A stretch of 63,986 nucleotides of DNA from Bacteroidota bacterium (GCA_023622765.1 JAMNYO010000132.1:1-63986); one strand, 5' to 3'. Shown: positions 47,588 through 58,217, counted from the first letter of the stretch. The notes: generated by a model not told the origin, from the letters alone. Translations and numbers: made by a program.

Positions 47588-50500
47588 ATGTCTATAAGAC
47601 TAATCAAAGTATCGAAAAATTTGAATGTGGGAATCAACAGCCTCGTTGAATTCCTGCAGAAAAAAGGTATTGAAGTAGAAGCAAATCCTAACGCCAAAAT
47701 CGAGGATGAACATTACGAGATACTTCTAAAGGAATTCGGTAAGCACAAACATATTCGCCAAGAGGCGATCGAGACAAGGGAGAAGTTGCAGCGGCGCGAC
47801 GACAAGCGCGAAATCGTTGCCATAGAGGGATATGAACTACCCGAAGATCAGCCTCCCAAGAAACGGGCGAAGCGAGAAACCACCATCGAGACGAGGGTGC
47901 CGGAAGAGATGAGGCCCCAGTTTAACGTGGTTGGCACCATCGACCTGGATACCTTGACGGAAAAGAAGAGCACTCCCAAAAAAGAGGAGCCCGCGAAAGC
48001 AGAACCCGAATCCGTGAAACCGGTGAGTGAGGCAGAGGTGCAGGTGAGTAAAAAAGAAGAGATCCCGACGAAAGAGCAAGAACAAAAGGAAAGTATAACC
48101 GCGAAAACGGTCGAACAGGTTAAAGAACCGGTGACAGTCGAGAAGCCTGCGAAAACGGCTGAAACCCAGGAAACGGTTGAAGCGAAAGTACCATCTGAAG
48201 AGAAGACTGAAAAAACGGTCAAACCCGCGCCGAAACGGGAATCCCCTGTAAAAGCGGAGAGGAAAAAAGCCGAGAAGAAAAAACCCGTGAAGCAGAAAGC
48301 CGAAGAACCGAAGGCTGATGCTCTAGACGAAGAACCGGTAACCGAGGAGCAAGAAGACGAAGTGTTCCGCTTACGTACCAACCACCTCGAACCCAATATC
48401 GTGGTGAAAGGCACTATCGACCTCAGTGCGATTAACGACCGCACTCGTCCGGCCCGTAAGTCCAGGGCGCAACGCCGGAAAGAACGCCTGGAAAGGGAAC
48501 AGAGGGCAGCGGGCAAGAAGAGCAGGGACGAAACAGCTAAACAGCTGAAGAAAGAGGCGATTGACGAGGACAGGAGGTCAGATGCGGATTCAGACAGCAG
48601 AAAGAAAAAACGCCGCCGCATTCGCTCCAGCAAGGTGAACATTGATAAGCCGGGCAACTACACCCAATCGACGAGGGGCGACCGAAAGGGATCCCTCCGA
48701 AGACCGCTAAAAACGGAGGTAAGCGACGAAGATGTACAAAAGCAGATTAAGGAGACGCTGGCACGACTCACCGAGAGGAGAAGCAAAAGGGCGGGTGCCA
48801 AGTACCGACGCGAAAAGAGAGAGGCCACTGCTCACCGCCATATGGAGGAACTCAAGCAACAAGAGAGAAAGAGCAAGGTATTGCAGCTCACCGAGTTCGT
48901 AACGGTCAACGACCTGGCCAACATGATGGACGTGCCGGTCACCGACGTCATCTCTACCCTCATGAGCATTGGGGTGATGGTAGCCATTAACCAGCGACTG
49001 GATGCGGAGACGATCAATATCGTAGCCGATGAGTACGGCTTCCAAACCGAGTTCGTAAGTACCGACGTGATCGAGGCTATTGCCGAGGAGGTAGACCGAC
49101 CGGAAGACCTGCTGCCGCGACCGCCCATCGTGACCGTGATGGGGCACGTGGACCACGGGAAAACGTCGTTGCTCGACAGCATACGAAGCACCAACGTGAT
49201 CGCGGGCGAAGCCGGCGGTATCACCCAACATATCGGTGCCTACAACGTCACGCTCCCCAGCGGGCGCAAGATCACCTTCCTGGATACACCGGGCCATGAG
49301 GCGTTTACCGCCATGCGTGCCCGCGGTGCAAAGGTGACCGATGTGGCCATCATCATCGTGGCAGCCGACGATAACGTGATGCCCCAAACCGTGGAGGCGA
49401 TCAACCACGCTGGCGCGGCAGGGGTTCCTATCGTGTTCGCCATCAACAAAATCGATAAGCCAGGCGCCAACCCCGAAAAGATAAAGGAAAAGTTGGCCGA
49501 GATGAACTACCTGGTGGAGGATTGGGGAGGAAAGTACCAATCGCAAGACATCTCCGCCAAGAAGGGGACGGGAATCCAGGAACTGCTCGAGAAAGTACTG
49601 CTGGAGGCAGACATGCTCGAACTAAAGGCCAACCCGAACCGACGAGCATCCGGCTCCATCATCGAGTCGTCACTCGATAGAGGCCGTGGCTACGTTGCAA
49701 CTGTCCTGATCGAGAACGGCACGCTGCGCCAAGGAGACATCGTGCTGGCCGGTTCCTACTTCGGGCGTATCAGGGCCATGTTCAACGAGCGGAATCAACG
49801 GATCGATGAGGCACGACCCGCTGAACCTGTCGTGATCCTCGGTCTCAACGGAGCCCCACAGGCGGGCGACACGTTCAACGTGATGGAGACCGAGCAGGAG
49901 GCCCGCTCCATCGCCAACCGCCGCGAGCAACTGCAGCGGGAACAATCCATACGCACTCAGAAGATGCTCACGCTCGATGATATTGGACGCCGCATCGCGA
50001 TAGGCAACTTCCAGCAACTGAACATCATCGTGAAAGGCGACGTGGACGGTTCGGTCGAAGCACTGGCCGACTCGCTCATCCAACTCTCTACTCAAGAGAT
50101 CGAGGTGAACGTGATTCACAAGGCAGTGGGACAGATATCGGAATCGGACATCACCTTAGCCGCCGCATCAGATGCAATTATCATCGGCTTCCAGGTACGT
50201 CCCTCTCTCAGCGCCCGAAAAGAGGCTGAGAAAGAGGGGGTGGAAATCAGACTCTACTCCATCATTTACGACGCCATTGAAGAGGTGACCGCCGCAATGG
50301 AGGGCATGCTCTCCCCCGATATCAAGGAGGAGATTACCGGCAACGTAGAGGTGCTAGAGGTGTTCAAGGTATCGAAAGTGGGTACCGTGGCGGGTTGTAT
50401 GGTACGCGACGGGAAGATAAAACGCTCGAGCCGCGTGCGACTTATCCGCGACGGGATCGTGATTTTCACGGGCGAAATCGACTCGCTGAAAAGATTCAAG

Positions 50501-50623
50501 GACGACGTGAGGGAGGTTGTTTCGGGGTACGAGTGCGGTATTTCGATACGCAACTTCAATGACATCAAGGTGGGCGACGTGATCGAGTCGTTCGAAGAGA
50601 TAGAAGTAAAGAAAACCCTCTAA
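47588..50623 (+). CDS. infB: Translation initiation factor IF-2
   Basis: GTPase that delivers initiator tRNA. The long N-terminal region (residues about 60-400) is highly charged and low in complexity, rich in Lys, Glu and Pro. The IF-2 N domain lies around residues 435-505 and the GTPase begins at [13 protein letters not shown] (about 523-535), with DTPGHEAF and NKIDKP following. The C-terminal domains are intact. The 1011-residue length is usual for this phylum. It is the third gene of rimP-nusA-infB. Confidence 0.98.
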   Translation: MSIRLIKVSKNLNVGINSLVEFLQKKGIEVEANPNAKIEDEHYEILLKEFGKHKHIRQEAIETREKLQRRDDKREIVAIEGYELPEDQPPKKRAKRETTIETRVPEEMRPQFNVVGTIDLDTLTEKKSTPKKEEPAKAEPESVKPVSEAEVQVSKKEEIPTKEQEQKESITAKTVEQVKEPVTVEKPAKTAETQETVEAKVPSEEKTEKTVKPAPKRESPVKAERKKAEKKKPVKQKAEEPKADALDEEPVTEEQEDEVFRLRTNHLEPNIVVKGTIDLSAINDRTRPARKSRAQRRKERLEREQRAAGKKSRDETAKQLKKEAIDEDRRSDADSDSRKKKRRRIRSSKVNIDKPGNYTQSTRGDRKGSLRRPLKTEVSDEDVQKQIKETLARLTERRSKRAGAKYRREKREATAHRHMEELKQQERKSKVLQLTEFVTVNDLANMMDVPVTDVISTLMSIGVMVAINQRLDAETINIVADEYGFQTEFVSTDVIEAIAEEVDRPEDLLPRPPIVTVMGHVDHGKTSLLDSIRSTNVIAGEAGGITQHIGAYNVTLPSGRKITFLDTPGHEAFTAMRARGAKVTDVAIIIVAADDNVMPQTVEAINHAGAAGVPIVFAINKIDKPGANPEKIKEKLAEMNYLVEDWGGKYQSQDISAKKGTGIQELLEKVLLEADMLELKANPNRRASGSIIESSLDRGRGYVATVLIENGTLRQGDIVLAGSYFGRIRAMFNERNQRIDEARPAEPVVILGLNGAPQAGDTFNVMETEQEARSIANRREQLQREQSIRTQKMLTLDDIGRRIAIGNFQQLNIIVKGDVDGSVEALADSLIQLSTQEIEVNVIHKAVGQISESDITLAAASDAIIIGFQVRPSLSARKEAEKEGVEIRLYSIIYDAIEEVTAAMEGMLSPDIKEEITGNVEVLEVFKVSKVGTVAGCMVRDGKIKRSSRVRLIRDGIVIFTGEIDSLKRFKDDVREVVSGYECGISIRNFNDIKVGDVIESFEEIEVKKTL

Positions 50624-50662
50624 AACAAGAAGGTTTCATGCGATTAAAAAAACAAATGAGGT

Positions 50663-51241
50663 ATGGCAAAAAAAGCGTTATTAAGTCTTAGTGCAGCTGT
50701 TTTATTAGTAAGTGCGCCTGCGTTGGCGCAACAGGTGATACCACAGGAGCCGTTACAAACACCACAACAGGCATTTCAACAGGCGTCGCAACAAAAGGTG
50801 ACCGTCGCGTACGTGAACACAACGGAATTGCTAAACGCATTCCCGGAACGGGAAGCGGCTACCCAACACTTGATCACCTTAAGCCAAAACTATAAAGAGG
50901 AACTGGAACTGATGCAGAGCGAGTACAACAAGAAGTACTCCGATTATATCACCTACCAATCCTCGCTCGCGGAGAACATCAAACTGCGCCGTATGCAAGA
51001 GCTCACGGAGCTGGAGAAAAAGATGCAGCAGTTTATGGACCTGGCACAAAAAGATATTGAAACACAGGAAGCCAGCTTACTGGAGCCACTAAAAGGGCAG
51101 ATTAGCGAGGCCATCCGACAGGTGGGGATCGAAAAGGGATTCACCGTGATCTACGACTTGGACTGCCCGGGAATCGTGTTCGTCATGCCCGATGCCGTAG
51201 ATGCCAACCCCCTCGTGAAGGAAAAACTGGGCATCCAGTAA
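50663..51241 (+). CDS. OmpH/Skp-family periplasmic chaperone
   Basis: Periplasmic holdase for outer-membrane proteins. The 192-residue protein has a signal peptide (LLSLSAAVLLVSAPALA, cut near residue 22), the QKVTVAYVNTTELLNAFPE start of the mature OmpH domain, and a long charged helical region (residues about 75-140), typical of the Skp tentacles. It lies 39 bases after infB. Confidence 0.88.
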   Translation: MAKKALLSLSAAVLLVSAPALAQQVIPQEPLQTPQQAFQQASQQKVTVAYVNTTELLNAFPEREAATQHLITLSQNYKEELELMQSEYNKKYSDYITYQSSLAENIKLRRMQELTELEKKMQQFMDLAQKDIETQEASLLEPLKGQISEAIRQVGIEKGFTVIYDLDCPGIVFVMPDAVDANPLVKEKLGIQ

Positions 51242-51323
51242 GCAACCGGTTGCCAGTGAAAATGATGCCAAGGGGAAACCGGGTACCGGGCGAATAGCCA
51301 GTATCGAGTTTAATGATTTTTAA

Positions 51324-52157
51324 ATGAAAACAGGTGCCATTGGGCTTTTCGACTCCGGGTATGGTGGCCTCACCGTCTTATCGGAGATCCGGGCATGTAT
51401 GCCCCGGTACGACTACCTCTACCTTGGCGACAACGCCCGGGCACCATATGGGAACCGCTCCTACGAGCGGGTGTATCAGTTCACCCTCGAAGCGGTGAAA
51501 TGGTTTTTCGACAAGGGGTGCCACTTGGTCATCCTAGCATGCAACACTGCATCGGCAAAGGCGCTCCGCACCATTCAGCAGGTGGACCTGCCCAAGTTGG
51601 ATCCCGACAGAAGGGTGTTGGGGGTGATTCGACCGACCGCGGAGCGGATAGCCCGCTTCACACGAAGCGGGCACGTCGGTGTCCTGGGGACAGACGGAAC
51701 CATCCTATCGCGCTCCTACGAACTGGAGATCGCCAAATTGCATCCCAGGCTGGCGGTCACGGGAGAAGCTTGTCCCATGTGGGTGCCGCTAGTGGAAAAT
51801 AGGGAGCACGACAAACCGGGTGCCGATTACTTCGTGAAACAGCACCTCGACCGCCTGCTCCAGCGGGACCCCAAAATCGATGCCATCATCTTAGGGTGCA
51901 CACATTACCCGCTGCTTATTGGGAAGATACAGGAGTACCTGCCGGATAAGGTGACCGCCATCCCGCAAGGGAAAGAGGTGGCAGAGAGCCTTCTTGACTA
52001 CCTCCACCGACACCCGGAGATGGAGGTTAAGTGCACCAAGGGGGGAACCGTGCAGTATTACACGACCGATTCACCGGAAAAATTCAACCAGATGGCATCG
52101 CTCTTCATGAACGAGCCAGTCGATGCCCGAAAAACATCACTCGAGATAACGAAATGA
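51324..52157 (+). CDS. murI: Glutamate racemase
   Basis: Makes D-glutamate for peptidoglycan. The two catalytic cysteines are visible, C73 in LACNTASAKAL and C192 in LGCTHYPLL, together with the N-terminal GLFDSGYGGLTVL (D10). The 277-residue length is typical. Its stop overlaps the start of the following cvpA gene by 4 bases (ATGA), implying coupled translation. Confidence 0.97.
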   Translation: MKTGAIGLFDSGYGGLTVLSEIRACMPRYDYLYLGDNARAPYGNRSYERVYQFTLEAVKWFFDKGCHLVILACNTASAKALRTIQQVDLPKLDPDRRVLGVIRPTAERIARFTRSGHVGVLGTDGTILSRSYELEIAKLHPRLAVTGEACPMWVPLVENREHDKPGADYFVKQHLDRLLQRDPKIDAIILGCTHYPLLIGKIQEYLPDKVTAIPQGKEVAESLLDYLHRHPEMEVKCTKGGTVQYYTTDSPEKFNQMASLFMNEPVDARKTSLEITK

Positions 52158-52765
52158 ACGCCTTTGACATCCTTATTTTAATCTTGCTGCTGCTCGCCTT
52201 CGTGCACGGTTACCGGAAAGGGCTGATCATGCAGCTTGTGGGATTGGCTACCATCATCTTGGCCGCCATCTTTGGTGGTAAGCTGGCAGCGATTATCCTA
52301 CCGGAACTCGTCCGACTGATCAAACTCACCCCCGAGGTGGCAAAAGTGATCTCCTACGTGCTCGCCTTCGCGGGCATCGCTATCGTGATCGCCTTGATAG
52401 GGCGACTCGTGCAACGATTCGTCGACGTGGTGTTCCTTAGCTTCGTCAACCGCCTCGCTGGTGCGCTGGTAGCAACAGGAACGCTGATGGTGATTCTGAG
52501 CATCCTCCTGAACCTAGCTCTGATGCTTGACAAGAACGAGAGGCTTATCAAGCCCGAACTGAAGGAGGAGTCGTTCTTCTTCAAACGGGTAGAGGCGGTG
52601 GTACCCGCGATCGTGCCCTACCTGAACCGGGAGTTCTGGGAAGAGCACGTGCCGGAAAAATACCGGGAAGAGGTGGAAACGAAAACGGATAGTCTCCAAC
52701 ACCCTAAACCAACCTCCATCACTGTCGACTCACTCTTCCAACAACGCCACTTTAACGTAGATTGA
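52154..52765 (+). CDS. cvpA: CvpA family membrane protein
   Basis: Four-helix inner membrane protein related to colicin V production protein CvpA. I choose ATG 52154 (MNAFDILILILLL) because it overlaps the murI stop by 4 bases and gives a normal N-terminal helix; upstream codons of the frame lie within murI. Motif HGYRKGLIMQLVG follows the first helix. The 203-residue protein ends in a charged tail. Function in this phylum is uncertain; envelope maintenance is suggested. Confidence 0.88.
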   Translation: MNAFDILILILLLLAFVHGYRKGLIMQLVGLATIILAAIFGGKLAAIILPELVRLIKLTPEVAKVISYVLAFAGIAIVIALIGRLVQRFVDVVFLSFVNRLAGALVATGTLMVILSILLNLALMLDKNERLIKPELKEESFFFKRVEAVVPAIVPYLNREFWEEHVPEKYREEVETKTDSLQHPKPTSITVDSLFQQRHFNVD

Positions 52766-52772
52766 TACCAAG

Positions 52773-53465
52773 GTGCTAAAGTTCATCCATAAAGAGGGAA
52801 AGCCCGTGCTGGCAAAAATGTTAATCGTGCTGTTGCTTCTCAACGGCGTGCTGTTCGTATGCCTACCCAGCTTCTGGATCCCGATTACCGTCCTCGTTGT
52901 ATCGATCGTGCTGTTCGCGATAACCCTCTATTTCTTCCGCAAACCGCGCCGGGAATACGAGGGGGAGCTGCACGGGCTGGTGAACGCACCCACCGACGGC
53001 AAGGTGGTGGTGATAGAAAAGGTATTCGAGAAGCAGTTCTTTAACGAAGAGCGCATCCAGGTCTCCATCTTCATGTCGCTCTTTAACGCACACGCCAACT
53101 GGGTGCCGGTGAGCGGCAAGATCACCCACCTGTCGCACGTGGCGGGGAATTTTCGGGCGGCCTACCTACCCAAATCGAGCCACGAGAACGAACATACCAA
53201 CATCGTTATCGAGACACCCAACCACGGCACCATCCTGACGAAACAGATCGCCGGTGCGGTCGCCCGAAGGATCATCACCTACGTCAAGGAGGGCGAAGAG
53301 GTGGCCATCGGCTCCTCGCTGGGGTTCATCAAGCTGGGCTCTCGTATGGATATCTTCCTGCCCGTCGATAGCGAAATAATGGTAGAGCTGGACGAACAGG
53401 TACAGGCCAATGTCACTATCTTGGCCCGGTTACCTGAGATTAAATTGCCTGAGAATAAACTATAA
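52773..53465 (+). CDS. psd: Phosphatidylserine decarboxylase
   Basis: Produces phosphatidylethanolamine from phosphatidylserine. The autocleavage motif GSR in IKLGSRMDIFLP puts the pyruvoyl-forming serine at S190, and NAPTDGKVV and MSLFNAHANW are the other family motifs. At 230 residues it is the short (archaetidylserine-type) form. The N-terminal part has two hydrophobic helices. The start codon is GTG (52773), 8 bases after cvpA. It is followed directly by pssA. Confidence 0.95.
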   Translation: MLKFIHKEGKPVLAKMLIVLLLLNGVLFVCLPSFWIPITVLVVSIVLFAITLYFFRKPRREYEGELHGLVNAPTDGKVVVIEKVFEKQFFNEERIQVSIFMSLFNAHANWVPVSGKITHLSHVAGNFRAAYLPKSSHENEHTNIVIETPNHGTILTKQIAGAVARRIITYVKEGEEVAIGSSLGFIKLGSRMDIFLPVDSEIMVELDEQVQANVTILARLPEIKLPENKL

Positions 53466-53471
53466 ACCGGT

Positions 53472-54260
53472 ATGCGAAAACAGATACCCAACCTACTCAC
53501 GCTCCTCAACCTCCTCTCGGGTTGCATCGCAATTACGCTGGCGTTCCAAGGGCGCTTCACCGGCGTGGTTATCGCTGTGCTGGTCGCTGCCTTATTCGAT
53601 TTCCTGGATGGTATGGCGGCCAGGCTATTGAACGCCTACTCGCCCCTTGGGAAAGAGTTGGACTCACTGGCAGACATGGTCAGCTTTGGGGTAGCGCCTG
53701 CCTCGGCGCTTTTCGTCTTCTTAAGAGATGGTTTGTTGCGCCCCGGTGGAGCGTTATCTCCTGATGGCACGCTGTTATCAGGTGACTCACTGCTCCCAGG
53801 TAACCCTCAACTCCTTGAAAGTACACTGCTCCCCACACCCCTTCTGACCATTATCCCTTACCTTGCATTCTTGATCCCGCTTTTCTCGGCCTACCGTCTT
53901 GCCAAGTTCAATATTGACGAGCGCCAAACCCGATCGTTCCTGGGTCTTCCCACGCCAGCCAACGGCTTGTTCTGGGTCGGCTACTGCCAAGGTATCCACA
54001 CCCTACTGCCTATTGGAGGGCAAGGAGTGCTCTACATCACCCTCGGCTTCCTCATCTTGCTTACCCCGCTCATGGTCACCGAACTACCCATGTTTTCCCT
54101 GAAAATGGATCGGTTCGCGGTGAAGGGACACGAACGGCAACTGCTGCTCGCGGTGCTGGTCGTTGCATTCATCGCTCTGTGGGGATTCGTCGGCATCGCG
54201 ATGGGGGTGCTCACCTACATCCTGCTCTCGCTCATCCCGCACCCGAATGCCAAACAATAA
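53472..54260 (+). CDS. pssA: CDP-diacylglycerol-serine O-phosphatidyltransferase
   Basis: Makes phosphatidylserine, the substrate for the upstream Psd. The CDP-alcohol phosphotransferase signature is perfect: D43, D46, G47, A50, R51, G60, D64 and D68. It has about seven helices. Residues about 86-124 form an insertion rich in Leu, Pro, Gly and Ser (LLRPGGALSPDGTLLSG and related), which I do not remember from the family. The 262-residue length is slightly long because of it. It lies 6 bases after psd. Confidence 0.95.
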   Translation: MRKQIPNLLTLLNLLSGCIAITLAFQGRFTGVVIAVLVAALFDFLDGMAARLLNAYSPLGKELDSLADMVSFGVAPASALFVFLRDGLLRPGGALSPDGTLLSGDSLLPGNPQLLESTLLPTPLLTIIPYLAFLIPLFSAYRLAKFNIDERQTRSFLGLPTPANGLFWVGYCQGIHTLLPIGGQGVLYITLGFLILLTPLMVTELPMFSLKMDRFAVKGHERQLLLAVLVVAFIALWGFVGIAMGVLTYILLSLIPHPNAKQ

Positions 54261-54403
54261 CACCGCACTCCACCAAAGCCGCTTCCAAATCTTTCTCCCT
54301 ATGCCTCCCTGGCAGTGAAATCGTTAAATAATATAAACCAGTTAGAGAAGCTAACAAGAACGTTGTATCTTTACTGTTTGCTAAAACGAACTCGTTGCCG
54401 CTT

Positions 54404-54658
54404 ATGGGATTCATCATTAAATTTCTCCTGTTCTTCTTCATCACCTACTTTATTTTAAGGTCGATAGGGAGGTTACTGTTTGGCATACGCTACAAGCAGA
54501 ACAGCCCGCGCTACAGGACTCCCCACGGTGCGCAATCCCGTCAGGAGCCACCAAAACAACCTGAAACACAAGAAGACAGGATCATCGGCTACCAAAAGAA
54601 AAACTTTGAATCGACCGAGGTGGAAGATGCCGAATTCGTGGAGATCAAAGAGAAGTGA
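54404..54658 (+). CDS. DUF4834 family small membrane protein
   Basis: An 84-residue protein with one N-terminal hydrophobic helix (FIIKFLLFFFITYFIL) and a charged, Pro- and Gln-rich tail ending EDAEFVEIKEK. It matches the DUF4834 small proteins of Bacteroidota, from memory. Start taken at ATG 54404, 3 codons after a TTG. Function unknown; its neighbours are lipid genes. Confidence 0.75.
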   Translation: MGFIIKFLLFFFITYFILRSIGRLLFGIRYKQNSPRYRTPHGAQSRQEPPKQPETQEDRIIGYQKKNFESTEVEDAEFVEIKEK

Positions 54659-54679
54659 ATCCCCATTAAGGGCCAATAA

Positions 54680-54710
54680 TTGCATTATCAGCCATTTTTG
54701 GTTATTTTTG
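54680..54710 (+). promoter_or_regulatory. Promoter of the putative sulfonolipid cluster
   Basis: TTG (54680-54682) is followed after 20 bases by TATTTTTG (54703-54710), matching the TTG/TAnnTTTG pattern. The start would be near 54717, about 40 bases before ATG 54757. Confidence 0.65.
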
Positions 54711-54756
54711 CAAGGAGATTATCTAGGAAATCATTCACATCATATAAGAAATCAGT

Positions 54757-56019
54757 ATGACAGACATTTTTGATCGGCTAAAAAGCGCCGAAGGTCCGCT
54801 TGAGCAATATCGCAAGAAGGCGGAGGGGTATTTTATGTTCCCCGAGTTGGAGGGGGAGATCGCCCCTAGGATGAAATTCCTCGGTAGGGAGGTGATCACC
54901 TGGAGTTTGAACAACTACTTGGGGCTGGCCAACCACCCGGAAGTACGCGAGGTGGACGCCAAGGCCGCGGCCGATTGGGGTATGGCCTACCCCATGGGTG
55001 CCCGGATGATGTCGGGCCAAACGAAACTGCACCGTGAGTTAGAAGAGAAACTCGCCCGTTTCGAGAAAAAAGAGTCGGCCTACCTGCTCAACTACGGCTA
55101 CCAGGGCATGGTCTCCATCATCGACTCCTTGGTCACCCGAAACGACGTGATCGTGTACGACTCCGAGTCGCACGCCTGCATCATGGACGGTATCTTCCTC
55201 CACAAGGCCAAAGGGGGTAAAAGCTACGTCTACCCGCACAACGACATGGAGCGGTGCGATAGAATGCTTGGCTTCGCCACCCGCCAAGCCAAAGAGAACA
55301 ACGGCGGTATCCTGCTCATCACCGAGGGTGTGTTTGGGATGTCGGGCGACCTGGGCAATCTCCCGGGCATACTCAAGCTAAGGGAGAAGTACGATTTCAG
55401 GCTGATGATCGACGATGCCCACGGCTTTGGCACCATGGGAGAAACTGGGGCAGGCGTCAGCGAGCATTTCGGGGTGATGGACGAGGTGGATATCTACTTC
55501 GCCACCTTTGCCAAATCGATGGCCGGTATCGGGGCGTTCGTTGCGTCCGAGAAGGCAATAGTGGACTCGCTCAAGTACAACATGCGGTCGCAAATCTTCG
55601 CGAAATCCCTTCCCATGCCAATGGTCGTGGGTGCACTCAAGCGATTGGAGATACTCCAAACGCAACCCCAGCACAAAGAAAACCTCTGGAAGGTGGCCAA
55701 GATGCTGCAAGAGGGACTGGTCGCCGAAGGATTTAGCATCGGCAACACCCAGTCGCCCGTCACGCCGGTCTACCTGAGCGGCACCGTGGCGGAAGGCACC
55801 AACGTGGTAATCGACCTCCGCGAGAACCACCATGTGTTCTGCTCTATCGTGGTCTACCCGGTGGTACCCAGGGATGTGATCATGCTCCGGCTGATACCCA
55901 CCGCATCACATACCAAGAGGGAGGTGGAGGAGACCATTGAAGTGTTCAAAAAGATCAAGGCCAACCTGGATGCTGGGAAGTACAAAGCAGACGAGATGCA
56001 GTCGATGGCGGTCTCGTGA
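54757..56019 (+). CDS. Alpha-oxoamine synthase: probable cysteate acyltransferase (sulfonolipid)
   Basis: PLP enzyme of the alpha-oxoamine synthase family, which joins an amino acid and an acyl thioester with loss of CO2. The PLP lysine is K253 (ATFAKSMAG), with D220 and H222 in DDAHGFG and H139 in SESHAC. Length 420. Family candidates are serine palmitoyltransferase, 2-amino-3-ketobutyrate ligase, and cysteate fatty acyltransferase (CFAT), the first committed enzyme of capnine/sulfonolipid synthesis in Alistipes and Chryseobacterium relatives. I favour CFAT because the next gene is cysteate-synthase-like and an SDR follows. The choice rests on context, not on a specificity residue. Confidence 0.75.
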   Translation: MTDIFDRLKSAEGPLEQYRKKAEGYFMFPELEGEIAPRMKFLGREVITWSLNNYLGLANHPEVREVDAKAAADWGMAYPMGARMMSGQTKLHRELEEKLARFEKKESAYLLNYGYQGMVSIIDSLVTRNDVIVYDSESHACIMDGIFLHKAKGGKSYVYPHNDMERCDRMLGFATRQAKENNGGILLITEGVFGMSGDLGNLPGILKLREKYDFRLMIDDAHGFGTMGETGAGVSEHFGVMDEVDIYFATFAKSMAGIGAFVASEKAIVDSLKYNMRSQIFAKSLPMPMVVGALKRLEILQTQPQHKENLWKVAKMLQEGLVAEGFSIGNTQSPVTPVYLSGTVAEGTNVVIDLRENHHVFCSIVVYPVVPRDVIMLRLIPTASHTKREVEETIEVFKKIKANLDAGKYKADEMQSMAVS

Positions 56020-56094
56020 TTTACCAATCCTAAACAGCATCAAAAACACGGATGATTAACGCGAATTATGACTACCAACTAAAAACCTAACACC

Positions 56095-57429
56095 ATGCTT
56101 CGAGTAAAAATTCAAAACAAGTACACCTTAACATGTACCCAGTGCGGGACAGAAACCCCCAACTTCTGGACCTGGTTCGATCAGGGGCAGCAATGCCCCA
56201 AGTGCGGTAGCAAACACTCCGAGGTTTCATATAACCGTAGGTATCAACGGTTGCCCCGCATCATCAAGCGCACGCCCAACAGTTTCTGGCACTACTTCCC
56301 CTTCCTGCCGCTGTTGCGTCGGCGACACATCGTGAGCAAAGGGGAGGGAGCCATCCCCCTGGAGCGGTGGACCTTCTTAGAGGAGTTCGCAAAGAGAGAG
56401 CACGGGCTCAACATTCAGGTGCATGTCTATCGGAACGACCTGAACGGTGGCACCGGGACCTTCAAGGACATCGCCGCCTCGTTGGCCGCCAGCCTCTTTA
56501 AGGAGATCGGTGTCCATCAGTACTGCATCGCCTCCACCGGTAACTCGGCGACAGCCTACGCCATGTACCTCTCCATGGCCGGTGTCAACTGCTCCGTCTT
56601 CATGCCGGAAGATGCCCTCAAAGCCTCCGAAGCCACCATCAGTTCCTACGGGCAGCAGGTCTTCCGGGTAATGGGCGACTACGCCAAGGCGAAGGAGATC
56701 GCCGCGGGGTACGCCGCAGCCCACAACATACCGATGTCGGCTGGTAACATCGACCCCATACGGGTGGAAGCCAAAAAGACGATGGTCTTCGAATGGCTCC
56801 GCCAGATAGATCAGGTACCCGATGTCTACATCCAGGCGGTAAGCGGTGGCACGGGCCCCATCGCCGTCGATAAGGGAATACGTGAGATCAAGCCCATCTA
56901 CCCCGAGTTGAAGAACCCCCGCTTCCTGCTGGTGCAAACCGACAAGTGCGACCCCATGGTTCAAGCGTGGGAGGCGGCGGAAGCGGCTGGTTTCCCAGAG
57001 GGGTTCGAGAAAAACTACCCCATCATTGATAACCCCCAAACAGAAGTTCCCACCCTGGCCACCGGCAACCCGGGTACCTACCCCATCGTGGCGAAGCTAG
57101 TGAAAGAGTCGGGGGGCAGCTTCCTTCGGATGCACGAGAAGAAACTCCTGCCCGTCGGCAAACTGATGGCCTACGAGAAGAAGGTGATTCCGGGACCCGC
57201 CTCGGCGGTCTGCATGGCCGGCTTTTTCATCGCCCTCAAGAAGAACCTGATTAACGATGGCGAGACGGTGCTCGTGAATATCGGTGAGGGAGCCAACCGC
57301 GCACCCTACTTCCTGGAGCAGATGATCTACACTTCGCGTAAAGTGAAAAAAGTGGAAGAGTGTTCGCCGCACGTCATCGACGACTTCCGCGAACAGCTCT
57401 GGAAGGAAGTGCTTGAGGAGGATGAATGA
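56095..57429 (+). CDS. Cysteate synthase-like PLP enzyme (threonine synthase family)
   Basis: A 444-residue fold-II PLP protein. The N-terminus has a zinc ribbon (C14, C17, C34, C37: TCTQCGTE and CPKCGSK). The PLP lysine is K124 in GGTGTFKDIAAS, with the phosphate-binding ASTGNSA loop following. Cysteate synthases are threonine synthase paralogues that use phosphoserine and sulfite. Threonine synthase itself is the alternative, but its placement between a cysteate acyltransferase-like gene and an SDR fits cysteate synthase. Its stop overlaps the SDR start by 4 bases. Confidence 0.75.
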   Translation: MLRVKIQNKYTLTCTQCGTETPNFWTWFDQGQQCPKCGSKHSEVSYNRRYQRLPRIIKRTPNSFWHYFPFLPLLRRRHIVSKGEGAIPLERWTFLEEFAKREHGLNIQVHVYRNDLNGGTGTFKDIAASLAASLFKEIGVHQYCIASTGNSATAYAMYLSMAGVNCSVFMPEDALKASEATISSYGQQVFRVMGDYAKAKEIAAGYAAAHNIPMSAGNIDPIRVEAKKTMVFEWLRQIDQVPDVYIQAVSGGTGPIAVDKGIREIKPIYPELKNPRFLLVQTDKCDPMVQAWEAAEAAGFPEGFEKNYPIIDNPQTEVPTLATGNPGTYPIVAKLVKESGGSFLRMHEKKLLPVGKLMAYEKKVIPGPASAVCMAGFFIALKKNLINDGETVLVNIGEGANRAPYFLEQMIYTSRKVKKVEECSPHVIDDFREQLWKEVLEEDE

Positions 57430-58217
57430 AAAACGGTAAAACGATATGGATCACGGGGGCATCGTCAGGCATTGGCGAGGCGTGCGCCTACCTGTGGGCC
57501 AAAGAGAAGGCCAACCTTATCCTAACCGCCACCCGCGTGAAGCGGCTAATAGAGGTGCAAGAAGCGTGTATCCGCTTAGGGGCACGGTGCGAGATGCTGC
57601 CTTACGACCTGTCCGATTTAGCGGGCATTGACGGGCTCACCGACCAGGCGATCGGCCTCTTTGGAAGCATCGACATCGTGTTCCTCAACGCCGGCATCAG
57701 TCAACGCGCCCACGCCCTGGACACCGAATACAGCGTGGACGAGAAGATCATGGACGTCAACTTCTTCGCCCCAATGAAGATCGCGAAGCGGCTCCTGCCA
57801 TCGATGATCACCAACGGGGGAGGGACGGTTGCTGTCACCACCAGCATCTCGGGCAGGTTTGGCTTCCCACTGCGGTCGGCCTACGCGTCGTCGAAGTTCG
57901 CGCTGTACGGCTTTTTTGAAACCCTCCACGCTGAATATTACGACCAGAATATCCGGGTGGTGATGGTTTGCCCCGGCCGGGTAAAGACCCATATCTCCTA
58001 CAACTCGCTAAGGGGCGATGGCCAAAAACACGGGCAGATGGACGAGGGACAAGCCGGCGGCATATCAGCGGAGAAGGCGGCACGAAAAATCGTGCGGGCC
58101 ATCCAGCGCCAAAAGCCGGAGGTGTTTGTAGGCGGGAAAGAGCTGCTGATGGTGTACATCAAGCGGTTCCTGCCGGGACTGGCAAGAAAAATGGTGAGGA
58201 AGATCAAGGCGACGTGA
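57426..58217 (+). CDS. Short-chain dehydrogenase, probable 3-ketocapnine reductase
   Basis: Classical NAD(P)H-dependent SDR of 263 residues: TGASSGIG at residues 10-17, NAG at 88-90, catalytic S140, Y153 and K157 (YASSK). The C-terminal region is basic and hydrophobic, as in lipid-acting DHRS7-like SDRs. In sphingolipid or sulfonolipid synthesis such an enzyme reduces the 3-keto product, here 3-ketocapnine. It starts within the stop of the upstream gene (ATGA), so it is coupled. Substrate is inferred from context. Confidence 0.8.
   Translation: MKNGKTIWITGASSGIGEACAYLWAKEKANLILTATRVKRLIEVQEACIRLGARCEMLPYDLSDLAGIDGLTDQAIGLFGSIDIVFLNAGISQRAHALDTEYSVDEKIMDVNFFAPMKIAKRLLPSMITNGGGTVAVTTSISGRFGFPLRSAYASSKFALYGFFETLHAEYYDQNIRVVMVCPGRVKTHISYNSLRGDGQKHGQMDEGQAGGISAEKAARKIVRAIQRQKPEVFVGGKELLMVYIKRFLPGLARKMVRKIKAT

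Noticed and set aside
51242-51253. Perfect 12-base palindrome GCAACCGGTTGC after ompH
   Set aside because: Single copy, no loop and no T tract. No regulator or repeat family is implied.
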